Shown in pieces: positions 26,101 to 39,300 of a stretch of 64,000 nucleotides of DNA. Position 1 is the stretch's first letter; each line of letters opens with the position of its first letter. The notes under the pieces were generated by a model. The model searched no databases and was not told where the DNA came from. It saw nothing but the letters and a program-made list of their open reading frames with translations. Both the position numbers and the translations under genes were made by a program. Source of the DNA: Symbiodinium kawagutii (taxonomy: Eukaryota; Sar; Dinophyceae; Suessiales; Symbiodiniaceae); assembly GCA_009767595.1 (NCBI GenBank), contig VSDK01010461.1:77636-141635 (forward strand), given 5' to 3'.

Positions 26101-27081
26101 GGAAATTTGACGCTTCTCCTGGGTCAAGGCTACTGCATCTTGACATCAGCTGCTGTGAGTTCAACTGTGGATTTTGCAGATTGCACAGTTGAGTCGATCT
26201 GTCGATTTTCTGCTGTCAATCCGAACGCAAAATCATTGGCATTTTTTACACCGGCCTTTGGGACGTTGACCGAGGTGATGGTCATGATCGAGGTGCGTTG
26301 AGACAGTCAGATAGAACCCAAAAGAACGAAAAAAGATCTGAAACCCACATTCCTGTTGACGAATTTCTGGTTGGGCTCGCAGTCACTACAATTAACAGCA
26401 TTCGTATTGCGAAGTGTTTGGAAATCGTATACGCATTGAGGCAACGACCACTTGTAGCTGACCAATTCCTCACATCTTGGCCCAGGCATTTGCAGTGATG
26501 CCCTACCCATTTTTCAACCAACGGCTTCTGGGATTTGCTTCCGTGGTGAATTTGTCAACTCAAGCTTTGTCACGAAACGCAGGTTGGTTGAAGCCAACAC
26601 TTCAGTGACTTATGTGATCTTATGATAGTCATTTTAGTCTTAGTTTTATGTTTCAAGTCTTATGAACTTTGCGACCGCTTGGTATCTGAAACCGAGGGAC
26701 ACCTGAATCGAACTGTGCGCTTCGTACTCTTCGTGTCCCTGATCCAGTGGTTCCAGGTGTGGTCGATGTTGGAAATTCGCAGAGTTGTCCCTGCCACCAG
26801 GATCTTTACATATCTATAAGCTCGGAATCTATACTCGAAGCCTGTTTGGGAATCCATATAGACTTGAGGATCTATACATATCTAAAACATATCTCAGACA
26901 TATCTAAGACCTTTCCATAATCTAGTAGACTTACGTAGACTTACGTAGACTTACGTAGACTTACGTAGATTTGGACACCGCTGATCCCCAACGCTTGGAC
27001 GAGGCCTTTACAGGGCTCTTCAATCAGTTTGCAACCGCCATTGGCAAAGGCAAGGGTCTGTTGCCTCGTTTCTCGGCTTGA
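20140..27081 (+). CDS. Predicted multi-exon multi-pass membrane protein, unknown family (gene span)
   Basis: Exons as read: 20140-20227 (MWTVAWELYHDFPTLRRMLL, GTGAGG donor), about 20960-21087 (GTGAGA donor), 21442-21609 (PAAVRFWCLDPFTSEAGTTF), then either 21891-21952 or 25368-25444, which are homologous exons both in phase 0 to 2. After these come 26025-26296, 26496-26582, 26644-about 26790 and 26969-27081 with the stop. From 25368 onward the phases match (2/2, 1/1, 1/1). 26025 encodes a helix (IALVTPLVVLALGNLTLLLG), 26496 reads MPYPFFNQRLLGFASVVNLS, 26644 has TVRFVLFVSLIQWFQVWSML and the last exon is an amphipathic tail (LDEAFTGLFNQFATAI). An island at 22593-22709 ending in a stop (MGFEDATRLDPHRGHPSWV) may be an alternative end or another gene. 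I do not recognise the family. Confidence 0.5.
20228..20960. repeat. Intronic ATGGTTAATGATAA-type degenerate minisatellite
   Basis: Repeated AACCAACAATAATAAGGGAAGCAATGG and GACCAACATTGATTAA motifs fill the intron. No exon is supported. Confidence 0.6.
21101..21231. mobile_element. MITE-like inverted-repeat element, copy 3
   Basis: ATATGGGGGGTTCTCAAG at the left, GAGAAGCACCCATAT at the right, with the CCCCAAATCATCC and AACCAACCATTTTTGAGG core. It begins about 13 bp after the GTGAGA donor of the preceding exon. Confidence 0.85.
21442..21609 (+). CDS. Internal exon, unknown protein
   Basis: CTGACAG acceptor, high third-position G/C. Reads VRVGVASKPAAVRFWCLDPF then TSEAGTTFWSLNKSTSTKWL. The chosen end is a phase 0 GT after GAA. 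The open frame continues to 21690. Confidence 0.6.
21891..21952 (+). CDS. Duplicated cassette exon, copy A
   Basis: Reads MPTEEAKRGKPKGPRPDD and ends ...GACAG before GTGCCAG. Homologous to 25368-25444 in protein, reading frame, phases and donor sequence. Confidence 0.6.
22263..22320. repeat. Perfect 21-bp inverted repeat
   Basis: 22263-22283 is the exact reverse complement of 22300-22320 (TTGTCAACCATCACATGAATA arm), with a 16-base loop. Confidence 0.9.
22593..22709 (+). CDS. Exon or terminal exon candidate, unknown
   Basis: Very high third-position G/C. Reads MGFEDATRLDPHRGHPSWVA then DSSAAQADGLELPSSLAE and TGA. No clear acceptor lies upstream of the ATG. AG at 22603-22604 gives an in-frame start at 22605. 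Confidence 0.5.
   Translation: MGFEDATRLDPHRGHPSWVADSSAAQADGLELPSSLAE
22720..23640. other. AT-rich intronic sequence, no exon
   Basis: Repeated TTGATTAATCCATTAA/AATCCATTGA-type motifs with no open stretch of interest. Confidence 0.5.
23966..24835. repeat. Degenerate telomere-like (CCCTAAA)-derived array
   Basis: About 870 bases in which CCCTAAA, CCCTAAAACC, CCTAAACC and one- or two-base variants are packed almost head to tail on the + strand (TTTAGGG on the - strand). Perfect heptamers are scattered among AAGCATAAACC-type variants. TTTAGGG is the telomere repeat of dinoflagellates and plants. The array lies inside an intron of the 20-27 kb gene. No subtelomeric transition or chromosome end is visible. 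Confidence 0.85.
25368..25444 (+). CDS. Duplicated cassette exon, copy B
   Basis: Reads LRDQYTKEAKTTSTKWNPKR then PKPED and ends ...GACAG before GTGCCAG. Starts in phase 0 after CGCAG and ends in phase 2, which matches the phase 2 start of the 26025 exon. Confidence 0.6.
26025..26296 (+). CDS. Internal exon with transmembrane helix
   Basis: After GATCAG. Reads SEHCQHHQQARRR, helix IALVTPLVVLALGNLTLLLG, then a Cys-containing loop (VDFADCTVESICRFSAVNPN) and FGTLTEVMVMIEV. The GT donor at 26297 gives phase 1, matching 26496. Confidence 0.6.
26969..27081 (+). CDS. Terminal exon of the 20-27 kb gene
   Basis: Begins after an ACGTAG in a short ACTTACGTAG tandem repeat (26930-26970) and ends TGA at 27079-27081. 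Reads LDTADPQRLDEAFTGLFNQF then ATAIGKGKGLLPRFSA. Confidence 0.6.
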
Positions 27082-27322
27082 AAAGGAGGTGCTTGAGGCA
27101 GGTGCTCCATGGTGCTCGAGACCCAGCTTGGGAGATCCCAGATGGACAGAGAAGTGGCTCCCTCTGAGTGGTCCCTCTGAGTTCCTGTCTGTGTAAATGT
27201 TTGGAGTTTGCAACTGGCCTTGGTGCTTGGTGATACGCTTACATTGGTCTCTAACGTGGTCCATTGAACCGGGCCATGTAGGGACGGAGTGGTCTCCAAG
27301 TGTTTTGCTTCACGATCTTCAG

Positions 27323-30300
27323 GCATCGTCTCGATGATTCTGCTGCTTTTCCTCATGCCCGTCTCTACTTGGCGGCTCTTCAGCTGGCTAGTGCAGCCTG
27401 CGGGCAGTGGTGTGGTGCGGAGGACGTTGGGAGGCCAGATGGGATGGGTGCAAGGCACGTAAGTTGCAAGGCCAAGTCCTTGGAAGCCCGTGGGATTGGC
27501 AGAAGTTTATATAGAGGCTAAGCCTCTGCCCCAAATGCATCCATATGCTCCTTTCTGATGTGCCTCGGATAACAGCTCAGAAGCAAGTGCCTTTCTTTTA
27601 AGACTTTCCTTCAAGCTTTTCTGTTTCATGAGAAGATGCAACAGGAACTGCCATCCCGGCATATCTCGCCGGCTGACATCAACTGACCTGCCAGGTGTGC
27701 CTCACCACGTGGCAGATACTGCTCTGGTGACTGCGTGGAGTTGGTGGTGTGTACTCACAGTGTGGGTCGCCTTGTTTGCGCTAGCTGAAGCTGTTTGTGT
27801 TTCACAGCTGTTTCCTGCGCTTGTCAGTGGGTTCTCAATGGTATTTGATGGTTGCAGTGGTGCTTTGAAGTCGCCGCAGGTCCCGAAACAGAGATGTCAG
27901 AGAAAAGATGTCAATAGAGATGTGCTTGTGTGACTCGTGTGGCTGATAGCAATGACGCGAAATGCGGGTGCGGAGATCTGTGGGGAAAGCACAGCGCAAA
28001 ATGAAATGCACGCGACGCAGCTGTAGTGCGAAGCACATCCAGAAGTGAAAAGTGTTGAAATACGTTTTTCCAGAAGCACTTTGAAAGTTCAGATGTCGAA
28101 AACGTGCACCCCCCAGATTGTGGTGCGAATCATATTTTGAAAGTCAAAATCGCAACAACTGTCGTGCTCGGAGCTCTTGTGGAAGTTAAGATGTGGAAAG
28201 AGAGTACGTGGCCGCGCGAAGCAAAGTCCTGTGCATCCATGTTGGTCAAATACTCTGTCTATGTGATGCCTTTGGTAGGTGTGCCGGGTCTGTTGCATCT
28301 GAGGTTGTGATGCAGCCGAAGTTTTTTCAGGATTCAGGCTTCACAAAAAAGTCCATCAGTGCCGTGGCAGAACAAATGTTGCTGGTTCCGTTGCCTGGTC
28401 CGATGATGTGATGGGTGCTGGAATCCAAACAACTCTGTTTCGCACATTGAAATCGTAAAGCATCATCAACAACAATAAACACATCGATGGCCATAGATAT
28501 ATCCCATGGGCAAGAACAATATCACAATCATCACCATCACCGTCATCGTCATCGACATCATTGTCGTTACAGACATTCTTCCATCACAATTGATCGTTCA
28601 TCATCAGTATCATCTATCCATCCATCCATCCATCCATCCATCCATCCATCCATCCATCCATCCATCCATCCCAAGTCCTTATCGTCATCGGCATCGTTTG
28701 TTGCCACCAGAAACATCCTCGCCAGCAGTGCATCTCAGGTGAGGACTCGCGATGGCGGAACTTCGCCGCTCTCTTCAAGTACACACTTTTCTTCTGGTTG
28801 GCGGTGGCCTGACTAAGCGCAGTGCCTGGGGGCTATGCCTGTTGAGGAAGCCGCGTTTGGTGATCAGGGATCTGGGACACCAGCGGCATTTTTCAGTCAT
28901 CCTTTGATGGCAATGAAGATAATTTGGTTCGGACACAAGGACAAATTTTACATTTCAGTGGTGAGTCTCAGAGAAGCGTTTCATGCCTGCTGACAAATAT
29001 TCGCAAACTGTGTGTAGAGCAGGGAAGTCACATAAACTATCATAAAACCAGCTGATTCCATGGGAGATTCCATGGCAATTCGGCAATTTCCAATGGCAAT
29101 TCATGACCAGATTCATATGGTGCCACTTGCGCAGGTTCATTTCTTGCGCGGTTGCGTGGCGCATGGCTTCGCATCAGCGCAAACGGTGCCTTGGCGCATC
29201 AAAACCTTGGCACGGCATGGCGGTTGTGTCTGCGTTGCGAAGCATCCCAGGAGTAGCTTGAGATGATGAAGTTAGTGATGGTTAATGCTGGTGAACAATG
29301 GCTAGTGACGCTTAGTGATGGATTGTAATGGTTGATACTATGAATATTGAGAGTCTATAGTGTCATGGACAGTGACGGTCAATGACTAGTGAATAATGGT
29401 CAATCGTATAATGATGATTAGTAATGGCGTATAATGGCGTGATACTGTAATGCTTTATTTGTGAATAGCTTTGAACCAGTGTTGACAATGATGTGGGATT
29501 TCCAATGCATGGTTTTACAGTTGCATCGCATCAGGTCATTTGAATCACCCTCAGGATAGTAATGAGAAGTTGACCTTAAATGTGACCAGTTGGTATGCTT
29601 CGCAAAGAACTTGGCTATGTGGGTATGCTTTGCTATGCCCGCGCACTCCACTGCAGGACTTGATCACCATCAGTTTCCTTTATCCCATGTTGCTCTGCTT
29701 TGTTTGGACAGCCTCTCGTCTGATCGCCTGGAGTTTGTCAAGCCAAGAAATTATCGAAGACACCATGGGGATAGATTGAAAATCTACTGGTTTCTGCTGG
29801 TTAGTTAGTTACTAGGGTTTCCCTATTTCATCGTTTATTAGGGTTCTACTGGTTAGTTGTGGGGAAATCTCGTACCGTCTGATGCGAATCGCCAACGAAC
29901 ACCACAACAGTTTCCGATTTCATACTTCCGTGCCTGGACTCTTGGGATGGAGCTGCAAGCCTTTCCAGCAATGCAATCAACATCAAATTTCTGTCTAAGG
30001 ACGAGCAGATTCCTCCCAGGTGGATATAGTGAGGTGAACAGCATACGGTGGAACCTATTTCCCCCCCACATTTCCTGCACCGTGGTAGATCGTGGTAGAC
30101 CGGTCTGCTGCACTTCCTGGACTGATTCCCACTACAAGTTTGAGGGCATCCAGGGTGAACGGTGCATCTCACAGGTCAATCCATGGGCCAATTCATGGTG
30201 ATGACGCTTGCGACAAGCGTACAGAAACCATTTGGGAATTTGGGGTGTCGTTTCAACCTGGTTGGTGGTTTCAACTATCCTTCCAGGTGAGATGGAACAG

Positions 30301-33300
30301 GACAAATGAATCAACCGACCATTTCTGATTTTTACAGCAATATTGGCTAAATTAGATCTTCAAATCTTACTTGACACCGGGCTTAGAAAACCAAGCGGTC
30401 ACAGAGGCTTTGTATGCCCCATTGGTTCAGCTTCAGGCGACCTTCATTGCTGTTTCCTTGTGCCCTGGTGGCAGATGATTGTGATGAGTTTGTGCTAGCG
30501 TACGTGTGCAGCACTGGCTCGCGAGTTACCCCAAAAAGGGCGATCATGAGGTGGTTGGGGATGGTGGCAAGAGGGAATGCTGCAGCTCTGCCCATAGCCC
30601 TCATATTGTTCAACGATGTTCAACGATGTTCAACAGGTCACTTGGTCATGAGCTCAGACACATTAGTCGTGAAGCTCCTTTCGCAGTCTTTTTCGGAAGA
30701 GAATCTTAGGCGATGATCTTGATAAGTTGTTGCCCTGTGCGCTGGTCAACAAAATCTGCGATACGACAGCACCATGAGTTTGGCTTGACGTGGATCACAG
30801 CACAGAATTCCAATTCCTTCACCATTTTCAGTGTTTCCCTCATTCCGCAAATGTTTCACTAGAAAGCTACGTTGTAAACTCATGTAAACAAGCCTTGTAA
30901 TTGTTTCCTCCCATTTCCTCACATTTTCCAAGCTACATTGTGAATGGTAAAATCCAGATTAATACCCACCCCCCATATGATAGATCCCATTCATGGTTTA
31001 AACTAATGTGGATCTATCATTCCAAAACATGATTGATCATTTGCTGATTCAACACTACTTATGAACAAATTATTAGTTGATCTTCATAGGCATGGCTAAC
31101 TAAGCCACTTGATCATTGGCCAAGTTTAACTATCAATTGAATCTCGAAGTGATTTATTAACACAACAACATTAACTTGATATTTTATTAACATGGATGAA
31201 TTAACATTTATCAACATTAACTTGATAGTTCATTAATCAGCAATGTTCCACCAAACTGTTGATATAAACTATCAAGCAATAGCTGATTGGTGGAACCACT
31301 GTTTATTCATTTTCAACGTTCATAAACATCAGTATTGGTGTTGGAACAATAGGTTCATAGAATTATTGAAACATTCAATAGCTGTTTATCCTCTCAGGCT
31401 TGTTTCTAAATCCTCTATCAGCTATTCATAACTGGCTGATGGTTTCAAACCTTTTTTATTTCCCCTAGTGGTTATTAACAATTGGTTGGTTGACTCATAT
31501 TTTTCATAGGGGTTGAAACCACCAACCAGTAGTTGTTTCACAATTATTGTTGCTTATTATTCCCTATGATTGACCATAGTTAACCATAGTTAGTCATAGT
31601 TAACCCGGTTGAAACCACCAAGCAGAGAAACATCAGCTGTTCCACCCAGCGCCTTAGAGGTCCGGAATCTTCCGGGGCGTTCTCCCGTGGCTGGGTTGCG
31701 CCATCGCGGTGCCGTGCGTCTTCCTCCTGTCGCGGCTGCTGTGCAGTTGGGTGGGACGAGGCGGGGACCAACATCCAGCAGAGCACATACAGCAAAGAAC
31801 CGCCATCAATCAACAAGACCTCAGGGATCTAGCATGATCTAGCCACAACTGGTTGGTTGGTGGGTTGGTTGGTGGGTTGGTTGGTCCCCAACGTGTGGCT
31901 GCCATGGTGGGGATGCTGCCAGGTGAGCACGTGCTCCTGACGACCCTGGTGTGGCTGCACTTGCTGCGCGCGGGATTTCGCATGGCGCGCTATGTGGGGC
32001 AATGGCTGAAGAGTGCCGGCGATTCGAGTGGTGACTTGGCGCGCTTCGATGTGCTCAACAGACTCCACTTTCAAAAGACAAGGACATGACAAGGACATGG
32101 TGTGGATGGATGGGTTTTGTCTTGGAAGTCTGCTTGAGACTTCTTTGTTGCGATTCTCTTGCTTTGTTTTGTTTTTGTTCTGGACTAAATGCACTGTCCA
32201 TCATGAAAGTCTTTCTTATTTGGAATGCCATTGCAAGGGCCATTACATCGTGATGCTCTACTCTCTACGTAATGCAAGCAGGAAAACAGCCGCGTACCAC
32301 CAAGGCGAAAAAGACTTTGAGGTCAAGTTCGCAGTGAACCCGGCAATTTGGTTTCAACTGGCATGTGGCCGCATGGGTCGCGTTGATGTTTCAGACCATC
32401 ACCACAAGTTTCAGTACAAACAAAAAGCACAACTAAGAACTGTCAATGTTGCCACTTGTCTTGGGTGGAACCTCTTTGCTGATTTCAAACGCCTCAGAAA
32501 ACGGCTTCCACAGTGGCTGTTAAGGACAGCCACAAACAACTCAACACGTCCTACAAATTTGAACGAAGGCAGGTGTCCGAAGCTGTTTGTGTAATTCTTC
32601 TTCCAGTACAGCCATGGATTTCAGCTCCTGACCAAAAATGCGACAGTTCATGTCATGCCTTTCCATTACATAATTTTCCCAGCAGCCGAGAAACGCAGGT
32701 TGGGGCGAATTGCTGCGAGAGTATTGCTACTCATTTGTGGCACCTTTCTTGTAATCTTGATTCTTGGATGCAGAACATGACTTGCGTTCAATCTGTCCGG
32801 AAGACAGGTCAATTCAACCTGTTGCCATTCACAATTGTCCCGGGTCAGTTTATCTACACTGAGTCTGGACCACACGGCTAATTCGTATCCCACTCAGGAG
32901 GCACCTGTTACTCAGCCGAGGACCAGTTGTGTGTTGTTGGCTGGTCTTCAACAACGGAGCGGCCTCTTTTTGGAGGATCTCCTTTGGTGGCAGGAGACAC
33001 CCCAGACCGTGAAAACATGGATGGTCACTGATGCACTCAGCAGCTATGGTTGATACTGTTTGATCATTCTGAAAAATGGTTCAGGATGATTAACTCATGC
33101 TTAGTAATGATAGTCATTGATAGTGTTCATAACAATGGTTAATGATGGCCAACTGATGCTTCATTGACTATGAAGTTTGAACAACAAGCAGTTGAATTTC
33201 GCCTAGTTCTTTGTCCGAAAGGGCTGTCAGAAGCCCCCGGGTGCTGGGCGCAGGAGTTGGATGAGAAGACCATTGAAGTCACCAATGCAGGAGCATCAGT

Positions 33301-36300
33301 TGCCTCCTCAGTGTGGGAAGATCAGGGAAGCGAGGGGAAGCAAACTGTGGTGGTGGAGCCACATGGGGCAGCTGGCAGCCCACATAAGCGAAGCTTTGCC
33401 AAGTGGAGAACGGTCAGTTTGGTCTCCAAAGAGGAAGGCTCCTCAGCTCACTGGCAGGTCATGACGTTGGCGGCGCCGGGAGGCACTGTCCTGAACGATG
33501 CAGGCCGAGTTTTGTCGATCCGAGACCCCTCAGCGGATGGAAGTTGTGCCGGAGCATCTCAGCATTCTGTTCATTCTGTTCAGTTTGTTTTTTGTTGTTG
33601 CTCAACATGGATTCGTCAGGATACTGTAGGTGATTGAGAGGAGTTGGAGCTTTGGTAGATTTGTGAAGACGTTGATTTTGTTCATCACAGCCTGAAAAGA
33701 TTCTGTAGCAGCAGTTCTTTAGTAATTACTCCAAAGCGACGTGCCCAAGTTACCCCTTGACTCGTGGTCTTTATCCCCAAGTTTTTATCATCAACACTAT
33801 TGAAGGGTCAATCACGAAAGCTGCATCCAGCAGCTGGAGTTTGGTTGGCTCGACTCGTTTGATGTTCCGGGGCTTTGACAAGGCAACGATGTCAATCTCA
33901 CACCGAGTTTTTTTCAGGGACTGAGGTTCAACTCCCCCTGGTCCATGTTTTGCAAGCGTAGAAACGCCTTTTACGGTAGACCAAGAAGGTGCGTTTACCA
34001 GCATACAGACAAACGAGCCGGTGGCCTATGGATGGTTGACCATAGCTTCTTAACGATCGTTATTCAGTTATTCACCTGAGGATTCATGGTCATAGTTATC
34101 ATATGATATTGATTATAATGGTTAATCACGGCTTATTCTTATGTGATGATGGTCTATCAACCTCTTCATGTGTTATCCTATGTTAATCACAGTGCTTAAC
34201 CAAGGCTAGACATAGGAAGAAGAAGCATCAAAAAGCTGCTCCCTTGCAGTGCTCCAGGGCCTCGTGTCGCCGTGACTAGCCATGAATAGCCATTGCAAAG
34301 GAGTAGCTGTTAAGCGCTGCTCATAAAGATGTAATGATATAATATATACATACATAACATATGTACATATAGATGTAACATAACCATTTCTAGGCCGCGA
34401 TTTCTAGAACCACCATGACTTCATTTCTGACCATTTTTGCAAAACGTGGGCATAACTACCATGCGTGGACCACTGTTCAGCCATTTTTCCTCAATTTTCA
34501 CCGGCATTATACGGCATAACTACCATTTACAAAGTATGACCGCGATTCAAACAACATGGGTATAACCACCGTTTATGTCAGTGGTATAACTACCACTTGC
34601 TAGCCTTCATGGTAGTTATACCCATGGTTCGTAGCTGCAAGCCATTGCGTTGCCCCATTTTTTCTGGCAAACTTGCGGCTCAGATGTCTTCACCCACGTC
34701 CTGGAGCGCAACCTGACAGCGCACTACGCTGTGTGCGGCCACACTTGGCATTCCCTGCAGCTGGTGGACTATGCGCTGCTGTCCATGTTGCGCCTCTGCG
34801 GAAAAGGATGAGGAATCAGCAGCCATGATGAGCCATGATGGTATTGTTGTTCACTTTTTTTTCAAACTTTGATGAACTCTCTCTCTCTCTCTCTGACTCT
34901 CTATATTTGTTTTGTATCCACATATATTTATCAAGCATCATTGTGAACCATGATCGACTGAATCACAGGGCTATCTGAGAGGGATTAACAAGACCAGACA
35001 TCAGGCTGAGGTTGGCAAAAGATGCATATTTTTTGGTTTCTATATCTATCGATAGCAATTGTTTCAATTTGTTTCACACGTTAAAGGCCAGCCAGGTACT
35101 GTAGATGGCTGAAATTTTCAAATGAGGTCCGGTAGACAATACCATCAATTTTAAAAGACTCATAGGATCACTTTGCATTCACATGTGTCTATTCATCTCC
35201 ATGATATGCAAATATTACATAGACATACAGAAATAGCACGTTTATAAGCGGTACATGTCGGTTCCTTTCCCAAGTAACTCTTACTTCTCGGCAAAGCAAA
35301 GACTGCTTCACTCACCAAGTATGATCCCTCCGTGCAGCTGAGGGCTTACATCACTCCCAGCGAAAAGAACGACTTGCCCAAGTTGTTGAAGAAACTCTTT
35401 CCTCATTTGGAGGTGTCCATTCGACACCTCCCTTCTCAGCAGCACAGGCAGCGCTTGGGTGCGACCAGTTGCAACAGAGTCCTTTTGCCTTCCTTTGCCT
35501 CCAGTTTTCCTTAACAAAAAACCAGTTTCCTTCACAAAAGATGGCAAAAAACCAGTAAACTCGGTACTCCAAAGGTTGGGAGCGTTTTGTTGACCTTGAG
35601 TCTCTTCCTTGAGCCATCACCGGGGGAGCTGGTTCCAGGCGATGGCTGGAGTTCGAAGTGAAGCGATGTCCCAGAAGCCTCTGGACCGGTGCATGCAAGA
35701 GCCTTTCAGTGGTCAGTGTTAGTGGAACAGACATCAGCCGCATCGCTGACTATGCGGAAAATCTTCGCATGTCGCGTGGAATGCATTCAGGTGTTGGGTT
35801 GTTCTAAGGAAGTCCTTCTTTTTATAATTGGTATTCACGTTGGATCTGAATATGATGGCAGATGTCAGGAGCTTTCAATCTACAGAAACCTCGTAGCTAA
35901 TTTTTGCAATTACGATTGGTACCACATTCGCTGCGATGCTGGCCTGGACGTTGAGCATTTTCATCATCAAAGGGTTCAACCACTATGTATCCAAGAGATG
36001 TCAACAGTCTAGATGCGGTGGGGAAAGCTTGACCATGCCTGACAGCTTGCTTTTCACTCAAGTGTTTCCTTATGAATTTGCCTGAGCTTTTCTCGTTGAG
36101 CAGTGGATGAATAGATATAAATAGTGCCTTTAGTTTCCAACGTCGGGCAGACGACCCATCAAGCCCTGGGACCTTCCAAAGAAAGCCCTGGGACCAGGTG
36201 GACGGAGCCCGTTGCGTTGCAAATCCTCCAGACGATGTTTCCAACCATTCGAATCTGGCCCCGCGATTCTTCCTCAATGGTGATCCGGACAATCCATGAT

Positions 36301-39300
36301 ATCCTGAGTTTCTTGGAAGCAAGGAAACTGAGCACAGAGAGAAGTTCAAAGAAAGGAACTTTGTTTGTCTGCTGCTTGATTTGCTGTTTGAGGGTGTGGG
36401 AAGAGAGGACAAGCAAGAAGCCTAAGGACAGCAGTAACAACGTTGCTTCTTGGCTAAGGTGGATTGGGTCTTGAGGATAACCAGTGGCACTACAAAGAAA
36501 TCTTGGACTATGTGCGTCAGATACCACGCGAACAGGACTGCTGGGAGGCTGAGGGATCTTGAGTTGGGCAAACTGCAAATTGGAATATCGAGCTAGAGGC
36601 CAGTTCATATTTGTGATTTAGGTCGCCTGGCTATTTTGGGTTCTGAGTACCTATGTAATCATTTCAGTAATTGGGGGTGTGAGCCATGGTCAATGGTGGT
36701 CTCTCAAAATTGGGGGACCCAAGAAAAGTTGGTGCATTTCTGTAAATGGTTAATATTGGAGGATTTGGGGGGTCCTCTCTTTTGAGAAACCACCAATATT
36801 TATTTTAAGTGACAATCCATATTTGTGAGATGGTCAACTTGCCCCCCGAAGAATGCTGTCTTGAGGAATCAATGATCCTCAAAAACAAATGTTGACCATG
36901 GTTCATCCCAAGGTTTTCACTGCCCAAAAGTGCAAAGGTGCCACCAATAGCAATGAGTGTTTATACCTACTGATACTAATTTGGTAATGTTTCCGTCTTC
37001 AGATTTGTTTTTGAACACATACAAACCGACATGATGGTTTATTATTACACTAAACTTATTCACTGTAGTTAACAACCATGAAATGTTAGTTCTCCAGCCA
37101 TGGTGACTATACTTATTTGACCCATGAAAAAAACACTTCATAGTCTGTAGCTATTTCGTGTTACTACTGATAGGCTGGTATTGATGAACTACTGATATTT
37201 ACTCTAATCAGTATATTTACTATAGTTATTTACTGTAGTTATTATATCTATTACTACTGAACCTTCACTTCAGTTGTCAGTTCTTCAGGAGGTCGTCGTC
37301 ACGGGCCACTCGCTGGGCGGCGGCATCGCCTTGGTCGTGGGCGCGCTGACGGACCGCCTGGCGGTGGCCCTGCAGCCACCAGGCGTGGGTTTACCACGGC
37401 AGCGGCTGATGGCTGGTGATGGCTGAGCAGGTGATGATGATGGTGATGGTTAATGATAATTAATGATGGTTAATGATGGTTAATGATGGTGATGATCTAT
37501 ATGATCAGCCTATCTTGATGGTGATGATGGTGATGATCTACATCCGTTATGAGTACAGTAAGTGATCAGCTGATTTGAAGCCAAGCTGAAGCCAATCATC
37601 AGTTGATAGTGGTCAATTAGTGCTGAAAGATGACTAATGATGGTGATAACCAGCGATGGCGAATCAGCCAAGGTGATGATGGTTATGCTTGATAAGTGAA
37701 TGCATGAATGGTAAAAATGGCTAAGCTGATTGGATAAATGACGCTAATAGCAAGAATAGTGGATAGGAACAAATATTGGTATCAGCGCGCCTTCGTTCCC
37801 TAGTGATTGAATGGTACTTCAAAGCGGTTGTGAAGCACTGTCGACACCCCAAGGAATCAGTGATGCTGCTCCCTGAAAACAGTTGAAGATACCCACCATT
37901 GGCATCCCCTTGGGGTGGTGGAATTCACCAATTCAAGATGACTGATGAACAGTTTCACTGGTTAATAGTAGGCACCCTTGGCCATGAAGTGGTAAACGCC
38001 GCTCAGCAGCAGTATCTCAATGATTTGGTTGATGGTTGATACTACTGGTCGATGATCAAGCCAGGAGCTGGTGAATCAATGCTTTGGCGGACGATGATTG
38101 TTAAGAAAGGTTGGCAATCATCCCCAATGATGATTGCAACCAGTATTGATCAGAATTGCATAAAATTGAAAGTCGCAATGATGGTGAACAATACGCCGTA
38201 CTGATGACTAACAATCATTGTTACTTCCAGATACAAGCAGGAAAAAACAATAATAGGGGACACCCAATAGGGAGTAAACTACGCTTAATGGTGAGAGTCA
38301 TACATAAGCAACGGTCAAGACTTTCGGAAGAGGAAAGTAGTCCACAGGCGATCTTCCATTAAAAACCGAACTGAGACTTGGAAAGCGAAATGCGCACGCC
38401 TAAAGCGATACCATTCAAAACTCCAGACTGCGGGGACTTTTTCATTAGTGCGACACCATGCATATCTATTCTGACCCCACTAGTGAGAGCCACCAGTGCA
38501 TTGGTTGATCACTGCTGCTGATGATTGAAAGTCATGTTTGATGATGATTGATAGTCATGGTTAGAAGCACCTTGATGATGACAATACGGGAAGGATCAAC
38601 AATATACAGTGGTTGACTATAATGGGTACTAAAAGTGTGAGTAATGATCATGGTGGTTATTGATTGGCGGTGATTCACGACGGTCAATGGTCATTGCTAA
38701 TAATGGTGACCACATTTGCTACTTTTGACCGGCATAACCTGAGACCAACCATGGCAGTAAACCATCTCATTCACCCAGATGATTTGGTTGCTTCTCAAAC
38801 AAGGGTACCCCCTCAGTCATTCTTTTTAATCATTGTTAGTAGCAAACCATCCATTTTTGGGTTCCCCTATTTTCAGAGACCCTCATTTGAACCCATCATT
38901 TTGACGTGACCATGGGCAGATGGTGCGGATTCACATGCCTACCCCAGCTGGACCGGTGCCAGGTGTGTTCTACTCCCTGGCGAAGCACGAAGCTTCCCAG
39001 CGGGGCAATCGTCGGCATGGTGCGCTCCACCAAAGGCGGGTTGGGACCATGGAAGCCATGAGGGAAACGTGATGGAACGAGCACAGGCTACTGCTAGTGA
39101 TTGACATGAGCACAGGCAGATTCAGTGATTTTTGGATTGGGATTTCACTCATGTGAAGCTTCAACTGAAGCCTTTTTGATCGAAGGAAAATGTTGGGATG
39201 ACGTGCCTTGCCGCGGTCCGAGGAGTGTTTCCCTGGTGTTCGAGGGTGACTGGATCGGGCAGCTTGGAATGCAAGGGAAAGGGAACTTGTTTAACCATGT

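Noticed and set aside
27024..27458. 144-codon minus-strand frame
   Set aside because: Antisense to the terminal exon at 26969-27081 and to the 27323 exon, both with better splice sites. It was kept only as a caution.
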